From Tannerella sp. (GTDB lineage Bacteria; Bacteroidota; Bacteroidia; Bacteroidales; Tannerellaceae), in contig JAISJX010000468.1 in NCBI GenBank assembly GCA_031261145.1, positions 1 through 5,211 on the forward strand: DNA of 5,211 nucleotides, in the 5' to 3' direction. The position numbers and the translations under genes are program-made. Within the stretch, counting starts at the first letter, position 1. Every line of letters begins with the position of its first letter. This document shows, piece after piece, positions 1 through 5,211 of this stretch. Under the pieces are notes generated by a model. It was given only the letters and a program-made list of their open reading frames with translations, had not been told where the DNA came from and did not search any database.

Positions 1-1094
1 CCGCCTTTGAATGTCAAGTCCTTACTGTAAATAATCTTTCCCGGATTCAATTTCGTCGGTTTAAGTTTCCCCCCGGCAACAGGTGGAATATTCGGGTCAA
101 TGTCCGACGTTCCGTAACCGGCAGGCACCGGCGGCACATTATCCAGACCGTCATACCAATTGATATCCAATGCCGGCATATTTTTACGTGCGGCAAAACG
201 GAACTGAAGCGAACTGGACATCGGGTAGAAATAATCGTTATGCTCTTTCAGCCAAACCGGATTGATTTCGTACGGCAATCCCAATTCCAGGAATTGATGA
301 ATCGTATCCAGAATATGTGCGCCCCAATCGCCCAACGCACCCATACCCAAATCATACCAGCAGCGCCAATTACCGCGATGATACCGGTCGTTGTATTCAT
401 GATACTGCACGGCCATGTTCCATGTATCCCAGTCCAATCCGTCCGGAATCGGCTCTGCGGAAGGATATTTGGAGATGCGCGAGTTCCAGTCGTGCCAACG
501 GCGCGACGAATTCATGTGAGCCGTCACTTCCGTCACATCTTTGATAATTCCTGCGTCTTTCCAAGCCTTGAACTGGAAATAATTAGCATCGGAATGTCCC
601 TGGTTGCCCATCTGGGTAACGATATTCGGGTGTTCCTTCGCGGCTTTTATCATCAGTTCGCCTTCGAGGAAGGTGCGGCACATCGGTTTTTCAACATAGA
701 TATGTTTGCCTGCCAGGATGGAATGAATCGCTGCCGGATAATGGGCAAAATCCGGAATATCGGCTGTAACCGCTTCAAATTCATTACCCATCTTGTCAAA
801 CATGACCCGGTAATCCGTAAAGCGCTTGGCATTCGGAAACATCGCCATAATTTGCTGCGTATGTTTCGCTCCCATATCGACGTCGCAAAGCGCTACGACG
901 TTCGCTAAGCCCGTTTTGGCAAACTCAGGAATGATTTCCGAACCCCTGAATCCAATTCCGATACAGGCCAGGTTCACTTTGCCGTTCGCACCTACTACCT
1001 GGCGATAATTCGCCGCATTCAAATTCATTCCGCCCATTGCAAGTCCGGCGGAGGCCATGGTGGCCGTTTTTAAAAAATTTCTTCGTGTAACCAT
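1..1094 (-). CDS. Gfo/Idh/MocA family oxidoreductase, Tat-type signal (3' end beyond window)
   Basis: Predicted NAD(P)-dependent oxidoreductase acting on a sugar or sugar derivative; the substrate cannot be told from the sequence. The 364 visible codons start at ATG 1094. The N-terminus carries a twin-arginine-like motif, TRRNFLK (residues 3-9), then a short hydrophobic, Ala/Gly/Met-rich stretch to about residue 28, so export by the Tat pathway with bound cofactor is likely. The Rossmann glycine motif is G46-I-G48-F-R-G51, with the acidic end of the second strand at CDVD (70-73). The EKP motif (135-137) supplies the conserved lysine. The segment WRCWYDLGMGALGDWGAH (243-260) matches the D/H active-site region of the Bacteroidota and Planctomycetes branch. 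The TPDH segment usual in the family reads IPDF here (113-116). The start follows AT-rich sequence without a Shine-Dalgarno site. It lies 20 bp downstream of the methyltransferase-like gene on the same strand. The C-terminus is outside the window. A GH109-type glycosidase, which shares this fold, is a less likely alternative. Confidence 0.9.
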   Translation of the reverse strand, partial: MVTRRNFLKTATMASAGLAMGGMNLNAANYRQVVGANGKVNLACIGIGFRGSEIIPEFAKTGLANVVALCDVDMGAKHTQQIMAMFPNAKRFTDYRVMFDKMGNEFEAVTADIPDFAHYPAAIHSILAGKHIYVEKPMCRTFLEGELMIKAAKEHPNIVTQMGNQGHSDANYFQFKAWKDAGIIKDVTEVTAHMNSSRRWHDWNSRISKYPSAEPIPDGLDWDTWNMAVQYHEYNDRYHRGNWRCWYDLGMGALGDWGAHILDTIHQFLELGLPYEINPVWLKEHNDYFYPMSSSLQFRFAARKNMPALDINWYDGLDNVPPVPAGYGTSDIDPNIPPVAGGKLKPTKLNPGKIIYSKDLTFKG

Positions 1095-1114
1095 ACTATA
1101 ATATATTAAATGAA

Positions 1115-3283
1115 TCAAAAATATGAAATATTTATCTCTACAAATTCACGTTCTTCGTCGTTCAACTGATAGATGTCATAAACCAACCGGTCTATCTTTT
1201 TATCAATTTCTTCGTTATCAATCGAATGGGAGTCTGATGTGCGTTTACTTACCAGCGTCGTCACTTCCGATTCGATTTTAATATTCGGAACAGGTACTTT
1301 CAGCGCTTCCAGCGTCAGGATACTGATTTGCCTGTATCCGTTCGACAATCGTGGAGCGTCACGCAACATATATCGTCCCAGTTTGGAATTTAATACTCCA
1401 AGCAAGTACCTCAGGTGTTGTCCGGCCGCGAAACAGGTCGTATCCAGCAAAGCGCAACCGCTGTAATCCAGACAGAAATTCGACGTCTCCGCCTCTTGTT
1501 TCCAGACTATTTTCGGTTGCGTGAAATCATCCCATTTATGACTTGTTCCAAAATCCAGCAAGGCATACCACTCAAACGCGACGCCGACACCCTCCGCATC
1601 CCGCAATGATAACGCTTTCTTGTATTTTGTCAAATACTCATACACCACCGGATACTGTTGCTGAAAACGCAATTCCGCCCGCTCCGAAGCCGTTGTGATC
1701 GTCTTGTCGTACAACAAGGGGAAGTGCCACGGGATGGAAATCAACCAATGGTCGGATTTTCCGGGCACATAACGCCGGATATTCCCACCCATAAGCAGCG
1801 GTTTGAGAATATCCACATTCTTATAATCGGCCCGGATAAACTCGTCTTTCGCTTTCCCGTCAATGACAAACGCCTCATCGTACCCTGTTTTAATACCCGG
1901 ATACATCCGGATATCCCAGGCGCCGAGCGACATTCCGGCCTTTTCAATCTTATGAATAAGGTGTTTTTCCGTATCGGAAAGAATCGAAAATACAATCGGC
2001 CCGGCGGGCGTTACTTCTTCTTTCTCCATCAAAGAAAGCGTTTCGTTTTGAGCCACATAAGCCTCTATATCATCTTCCTGAATGTCAAAACCGGCATTTA
2101 TCCGGCAATTCATCATCCGGCGCTGATTATGCGTCTTCTGCAAAAGAATAATCTCCTGTCCGGCAAGCGTATTTTCCGGTTTGTCCGAATCCGCAAACTC
2201 AATCAGTAACAATGGATTTATCTCCGCTATCAGATTATCCGCCGAAGCAGACCTCATCCAACTGTTCGACGAAATACAGGACAAGAAATACTCCTGTTTC
2301 AACAGCCTGTAACCCAACTCATAAAAATCGCCGGGCGGATTTCCGATGACGACGTCAAATCCGGCAAAATCACCATTCTCATGTAATAATTCCGGCATCT
2401 CATAACGCCATTCGATGCGCCGGAGATTACTCGCCACAAGCGGCAGGACAGCTTGTTTTACATCCCAACGGAAATGTTTCAGAAATTCGAGCCACAAACG
2501 CACCCGCCCAATCGAAACGGAAGTGGGATTTATACCGGCGCCAAACAGGCATTGCTCGATAAGGATGCGTTTTTCATGAAGCAAAGCCTCCCGGATACGC
2601 AGGCTTTCCGCATCCGTATCGCTGAACGAATGGACGCTAAAGCGTTTTTTATCAAATACCGACAAGTCGTCTCCATCGACCGTCACTTTATATTGAAACA
2701 GCGGATTTCCCTGTTTATCAGCTAAAATACCCAACCGCGATTTGAGGGCGATTAGCTCGTTCAGCATTGTCGCCAGAAAGAATCCCGAACCCATTGACGG
2801 GTCGCAAATACGGATAGTGTTAAACGTTTCGTTTGCTTCGTCCAAATTATCGCTGATTTTATGAGCCAGCTCCGTCAGGTTAGCGTACGCCTCTCCGGTA
2901 GCCTCTTTGAATCGCTGCATGACCGCACGCTTTAGCGCTTCCTTACACATATAAGAACGTACAGGTTGCGGAACCGGCCTGTTGCCGTCCAGTTTATCCG
3001 CCACCAAACTTAAAACGGACAGCGCTTCCTCGAACGGCACATTTTCCTGTACCGCCAACTGCCGCACCGCCGCAGCGACATCGTCCAACCGCGGCGTCCA
3101 ATGCTTTCCTTCCTGCGGGACAAGCCGGTATAACGCACCGTCGTATCTTTCCGTTACGCCCAGATTCCGAAGAAATCCGGCATAATAATCCTTCTCCTGA
3201 AACAGCGTATCCTTCGGCTGTTCCGGAGTTTGACAGGTTTCAGCTTGTCGAATATCCAACTCCGTTTTATTATCTAATAACAT
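1115..3283 (-). CDS. Eco57I/type IIG-like adenine-specific DNA methyltransferase homologue, probably catalytically impaired
   Basis: The 722-residue protein resembles the methyltransferase and specificity part of Eco57I-type type IIG restriction-modification enzymes, which transfer a methyl group from SAM to adenine N6. SAM motif I is clear, DPSMGSGFF (161-169), in a family-typical context (ANETFNTIRICDP before, LNELIALKSRLGILAD after). HEKRILIEQCLFG (236-248) and the Arg/Leu-rich RVRLWLEFLK (260-269) also match the family. The C-terminal half looks like a TaqI-C/Eco57I-type recognition domain: WDIRMYPGIKTGYDEAFVI (456-474), KPLLMGGNIRRY (494-505), PKIVWKQEA (590-598) and LLGVLNSKLGRYML (627-640). 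Several catalytic features look wrong: NPPG instead of NPPY (315-318) with little loop after it, GAGINP instead of GVDINP (248-253), and no TPR segment near residue 104. No PD-(D/E)XK nuclease domain or partner restriction gene is visible, and many relatives are longer than 1000 residues. The ATG at 3283 follows an AG-rich stretch (GAAAAG). The frame is uninterrupted, so I call it a CDS, not a pseudogene. Family membership is firm; activity is doubtful. Confidence 0.85.
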   Translation of the reverse strand: MLLDNKTELDIRQAETCQTPEQPKDTLFQEKDYYAGFLRNLGVTERYDGALYRLVPQEGKHWTPRLDDVAAAVRQLAVQENVPFEEALSVLSLVADKLDGNRPVPQPVRSYMCKEALKRAVMQRFKEATGEAYANLTELAHKISDNLDEANETFNTIRICDPSMGSGFFLATMLNELIALKSRLGILADKQGNPLFQYKVTVDGDDLSVFDKKRFSVHSFSDTDAESLRIREALLHEKRILIEQCLFGAGINPTSVSIGRVRLWLEFLKHFRWDVKQAVLPLVASNLRRIEWRYEMPELLHENGDFAGFDVVIGNPPGDFYELGYRLLKQEYFLSCISSNSWMRSASADNLIAEINPLLLIEFADSDKPENTLAGQEIILLQKTHNQRRMMNCRINAGFDIQEDDIEAYVAQNETLSLMEKEEVTPAGPIVFSILSDTEKHLIHKIEKAGMSLGAWDIRMYPGIKTGYDEAFVIDGKAKDEFIRADYKNVDILKPLLMGGNIRRYVPGKSDHWLISIPWHFPLLYDKTITTASERAELRFQQQYPVVYEYLTKYKKALSLRDAEGVGVAFEWYALLDFGTSHKWDDFTQPKIVWKQEAETSNFCLDYSGCALLDTTCFAAGQHLRYLLGVLNSKLGRYMLRDAPRLSNGYRQISILTLEALKVPVPNIKIESEVTTLVSKRTSDSHSIDNEEIDKKIDRLVYDIYQLNDEEREFVEINISYF
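1116..1144 (-). promoter_or_regulatory. Putative Bacteroidota-type promoter for the oxidoreductase gene
   Basis: On the minus strand TTTG (1144-1141) is followed after 17 bp by TATTTTTG (1123-1116), matching the -33 TTTG and -7 TAnnTTTG elements of the Bacteroidota primary sigma factor. Transcription would start near 1110, giving a leader of about 15 nt before the ATG at 1094. The elements overlap the last codons and stop of the upstream methyltransferase-like gene. This is AT-rich sequence, so a chance match is possible. If it works, the oxidoreductase does not depend on readthrough from the upstream gene. Confidence 0.45.
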
Positions 3284-3313
3284 CTTTTCATTTTAATCAT
3301 GGCGATTAAGATA

Positions 3314-3321
3314 CAAAAATA
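3314..3321 (-). promoter_or_regulatory. Putative -7 box for the methyltransferase-like gene
   Basis: The minus strand reads TATTTTTG here, a match to TAnnTTTG, 30 bp upstream of the ATG at 3283. The predicted start of transcription is near 3308. No TTTG was found at the spacing expected for a -33 element, so the promoter would be weak or activator-dependent, or the match is accidental. Confidence 0.35.
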
Positions 3322-3333
3322 GGAAAAATTTCG

Positions 3334-3341
3334 TACCTTTG
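3334..3341 (+). promoter_or_regulatory. Putative -7 box for the aminopeptidase P gene
   Basis: TACCTTTG matches the Bacteroidota -7 consensus TAnnTTTG exactly and lies 29 bp upstream of the ATG at 3371. Transcription would start near 3347, leaving a short AT-rich leader. A -33 TTTG is not evident around 3310-3317; that stretch is occupied by the -7-like box of the divergent gene. Confidence 0.5.
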
Positions 3342-3370
3342 TTCATTTCTAATCAAAAAATTGAAATAAT

Positions 3371-4747
3371 ATGTTTTGCAAAGAAACTTACATTCAACGA
3401 CGAGTCGCTCTGAAAAAGGCAGTTGGCTCCGGTTTATTACTTTTTCTGGGGAACGACGAAACTGGGTGCAATTACGAAGGTAACACCTATCCGTTCCGGC
3501 AGGACTCTACCTTTTTGTATTTTTTCGGCCTGCCTTATGCCGGTTTATCCGCTGTGATGGATATCGACCATGGCAAAGACATTATTTTCGGGGATGAATT
3601 GACAATTGACGACATCGTGTGGATGGGCACACAGCCGACGTTGCATGAAAAATGCGAAGCGGCCGGAATTTCCATCCTGCAACCGTCCCAAGACCTCGAA
3701 CAGTATCTGAAAAACGCCGTTCTGAAAGGACAAACCATCCACTATCTGCCTTCTTACCGCGCCGAACACCGGATTAAATTGTGGGATTTACTGGCCATTC
3801 AGCCGAGGAGCGAAAAACCGTCCATCGACTTTGTACGGGACGTTATCAATCTCCGGAATCACAAGACGGACGAGGAAATCGTCGAGATTGAAAAGGCTTG
3901 TAATGTGACGGCAGACATGCACTTAACCGCTATGAAAATGGCGCGTCCGGGGATCCGTGAATGTGATGTGGCGGCAGCCGTTGAGGCCGTTGCCTACGCG
4001 CAGAATTACCGCGTTTCGTTCCCAACCATCGCAACGATTAACGGACAGACATTACATAATCATTATCATGGACATACCATCAAAAGCGGGGATTTATTCC
4101 TGTTGGACGCCGGCGCCGAAACGGAAATGGGTTACGCAGGTGATATGTCATCGACCGTACCGGCAAACGGAGTTTTCACAACGCGCCAACGGGAAATCTA
4201 TGATATTCAGGTGGCTTGCCACGAAGCATCCGTAGCGGCGTTGCATCCTGGAATCCGTTTCGAGGAGGTATATGATATTTCGGCTACGGTCATCGTGGAA
4301 GGTCTGAAAAGCCTTGGACTGATGCGCGGAGACGCGGCGGAAGCCGTAGAAGCCGGCGCTCATGCGCTGTTCTATCCGCACGGACTTGGTCACATGATGG
4401 GTTTGGACGTACACGATATGGAAAACCTCGGCGAACTGTATGTCGGATATGACGGAGAAGCGAAAAGCAAACAGTTCGGACGTAAGTCCTTGCGATTAGC
4501 GCGTATCCTCGAACCGGGTTTTGTTCATACCATCGAACCGGGAATCTATTTTATCCCCGAACTGATAGACCAGTGGCGTAGCGAAAAACGGTTGGATTCG
4601 TTTATCAATTATGATAAAGTAGAGACGTACAAAGGTTTCGGAGGTATCCGCAATGAAGAAGATTATTTGATTACGGAAAACGGTTCTCGCTTGCTGGGGA
4701 AGAAAATATCGAAGAAAGCGGAAGATGTCGAAGCGCTGAGAAAATAA
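3371..4747 (+). CDS. pepP: Aminopeptidase P (Xaa-Pro aminopeptidase), M24B metallopeptidase
   Basis: Cytoplasmic dimetal peptidase, usually Mn-dependent, that removes the N-terminal residue from peptides whose second residue is proline; it takes part in peptide turnover. At 458 residues it has normal length for the family (E. coli PepP is about 440). The N-terminal aminopeptidase P domain covers about residues 5-135 and includes NYEGNTYPFRQDSTFLYFFG (34-53), which is typical. The catalytic pita-bread domain follows from about residue 165. All five metal ligands are visible: D246 (LLDAGAE), D258 (AGDMSSTVP), H341 (PHGLGHMMGLDVHD), E389 (HTIEPGIYF) and E430 (GGIRNEEDYLIT). H233 in HNHYHGH and H348 fit conserved active-site histidines. 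There is no signal peptide. The ATG at 3371 gives the family's usual N-terminus, MFxKETYIQRR, and is preceded by AT-rich sequence without a Shine-Dalgarno site. It is a single-gene transcription unit, divergent from the methyltransferase-like gene and followed by an inverted repeat. Confidence 0.95.
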   Translation: MFCKETYIQRRVALKKAVGSGLLLFLGNDETGCNYEGNTYPFRQDSTFLYFFGLPYAGLSAVMDIDHGKDIIFGDELTIDDIVWMGTQPTLHEKCEAAGISILQPSQDLEQYLKNAVLKGQTIHYLPSYRAEHRIKLWDLLAIQPRSEKPSIDFVRDVINLRNHKTDEEIVEIEKACNVTADMHLTAMKMARPGIRECDVAAAVEAVAYAQNYRVSFPTIATINGQTLHNHYHGHTIKSGDLFLLDAGAETEMGYAGDMSSTVPANGVFTTRQREIYDIQVACHEASVAALHPGIRFEEVYDISATVIVEGLKSLGLMRGDAAEAVEAGAHALFYPHGLGHMMGLDVHDMENLGELYVGYDGEAKSKQFGRKSLRLARILEPGFVHTIEPGIYFIPELIDQWRSEKRLDSFINYDKVETYKGFGGIRNEEDYLITENGSRLLGKKISKKAEDVEALRK

Positions 4748-4756
4748 AGGAAACGG

Positions 4757-4800
4757 TAACCCAAAAAACACACAGGCAGACCGGTATGTTTTTTGGGTTA
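4757..4800. terminator. Putative bidirectional terminator hairpin between convergent genes
   Basis: TAACCCAAAAAACA (4757-4770) and TGTTTTTTGGGTTA (4787-4800) form a perfect 14-bp stem around a 16-nt loop. The stem starts 9 bp after the aminopeptidase stop codon and ends 12 bp before the stop of the convergent hydrolase gene. T-rich sequence follows on both strands (TTATTTACGTTTT on plus, CCGTTTCCTTTATTTT on minus), and the six A/T pairs inside the stem also place a U-tract in the 3' arm for plus-strand transcripts. Position and symmetry suit termination in both directions. The GC part of the stem is only three or four pairs, so efficiency is uncertain. Confidence 0.7.
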
Positions 4801-4812
4801 TTTACGTTTTAG

Positions 4813-5211
4813 CTATTTATTATCTATCAACGCATAAGCGCACCACAGCACCGGCGCTTGCCCGTGATAATCGCCGGCAATCCGCGGACGGTCGTAATAA
4901 TATTGCCGGTCATTCAATTTGTTTGTGCCTACGCAAACTTCCGTCACATCGCCGTCGGCATTGATATAGGGCACCAACGCCAGCCAGGCTTTCCGTGCAA
5001 CCGGCCCGTATTCATCACGATTCAGCCAGCCGCGCTTCACGCCGGTAATCATGGCATACGTAAACATCGCCGTGCCGGAAGTCTCCGCCCAACAATCCGG
5101 CGCGTCAATCAACTGATTCCACATGCCCGATTCGGACTGGAACGACTTCAGGCTTTCCATCATTTTCAGATAGCCTTGCAGTATCCGCGGGCGGTCGGGA
5201 TTATTTTCAGG
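4813..5211 (-). CDS. GH88/GH105-like unsaturated glucuronyl or rhamnogalacturonyl hydrolase, C-terminal part (5' end beyond window)
   Basis: The reading frame is open from the right edge of the window to the TAG at 4813-4815, giving 132 codons, about the last third of a typical 370-400 residue enzyme. These hydrolases use an (alpha/alpha)6 barrel to remove unsaturated uronic acids left at oligosaccharide ends by polysaccharide lyases. Family-like segments are SGMWNQLID, AETSGTAMFTYAMITGVKRGWL (5088-5023), RKAWLALVPYINADG, YYYDRP (4902-4885) and DYHGQAPVLW (4872-4843). An ATG at 5163 (MMESLKSF) exists, but the frame continues upstream with residues that fit the family (PENNPDRPRILQGYLK), so that ATG is internal. 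The catalytic aspartate region and any signal peptide are outside the window. The gene converges on the aminopeptidase gene. Choice between GH88 and GH105, and the exact substrate, cannot be settled from this part. Confidence 0.85.
   Translation of the reverse strand, partial: PENNPDRPRILQGYLKMMESLKSFQSESGMWNQLIDAPDCWAETSGTAMFTYAMITGVKRGWLNRDEYGPVARKAWLALVPYINADGDVTEVCVGTNKLNDRQYYYDRPRIAGDYHGQAPVLWCAYALIDNK

Noticed and set aside
240..908. 222-residue open frame on the plus strand
   Set aside because: It is antisense to the oxidoreductase gene, whose minus-strand frame has clear family motifs; the plus-strand translation shows no recognisable domain.
1658..2209. 183-residue open frame on the plus strand
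   Set aside because: It is antisense to the methyltransferase-like gene and rich in residues expected from reading its complement; no motif or start signal supports it.
2330..2356. Frameshift or sequencing error as the cause of the NPPG motif
   Set aside because: The reading frame is continuous on both sides with family-like sequence (FDVVIGNPP before, FYELGYRLLK after), so any change was in frame.
3284..3300. Alternative upstream ATG at 3300 for the methyltransferase-like gene
   Set aside because: It is out of frame with the 722-residue frame and meets a stop codon after eight codons.
4496..4771. 91-residue open frame on the minus strand over the end of the aminopeptidase gene
   Set aside because: It lies opposite the conserved EPGIYF and GGIRNEED region of the peptidase and would cross the terminator hairpin.
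4813..5163. Small complete gene of 116 residues starting at ATG 5163
   Set aside because: The frame stays open to the window edge and the residues upstream of this ATG continue the glycosidase family pattern, so it is the end of a larger gene.

Overview
The window looks like chromosomal DNA of a member of the Bacteroidota, probably a polysaccharide-degrading Bacteroidales-type bacterium. The evidence is protein families typical of that phylum (a twin-arginine-type Gfo/Idh/MocA oxidoreductase, a GH88/GH105-like hydrolase), start codons preceded by AT-rich sequence instead of a clear Shine-Dalgarno site, and several TAnnTTTG boxes, the phylum's -7 promoter element, just upstream of genes. No RNA gene, CRISPR array, integrase, transposase or insertion sequence was seen.

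Layout, left to right. Positions 1-1094 (minus) hold the N-terminal 364 codons of a Gfo/Idh/MocA oxidoreductase whose 3' end lies off the left edge. Positions 1115-3283 (minus) hold a 722-residue protein related to Eco57I/type IIG adenine-specific DNA methyltransferases. It is only 20 bp upstream of the oxidoreductase, but a promoter-like TTTG-N17-TATTTTTG lies over its last codons, so the oxidoreductase may be transcribed on its own. An 87-bp divergent intergenic region (3284-3370) has two back-to-back -7-like boxes. Positions 3371-4747 (plus) hold a complete aminopeptidase P (M24B) gene with all five expected metal ligands. A 14-bp inverted repeat at 4757-4800 separates it from the convergent gene at 4813-5211 (minus), which is the C-terminal part of a GH88/GH105-like hydrolase whose 5' end is off the right edge.

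The oxidoreductase and the hydrolase both fit sugar or polysaccharide catabolism, and aminopeptidase P is a housekeeping peptidase. The methyltransferase-like gene does not fit them functionally. It is the most interesting item: the reading frame is intact and SAM motif I and the C-terminal recognition-type domain look good, but the catalytic NPPY motif reads NPPG with the following loop missing, the acidic residue expected in GVDINP is glycine (GAGINP), and the TPR segment and the GNSL-like segment look eroded. It is either a methyltransferase decaying through in-frame changes or a catalytically inactive protein kept for DNA binding. No complete new system is visible.
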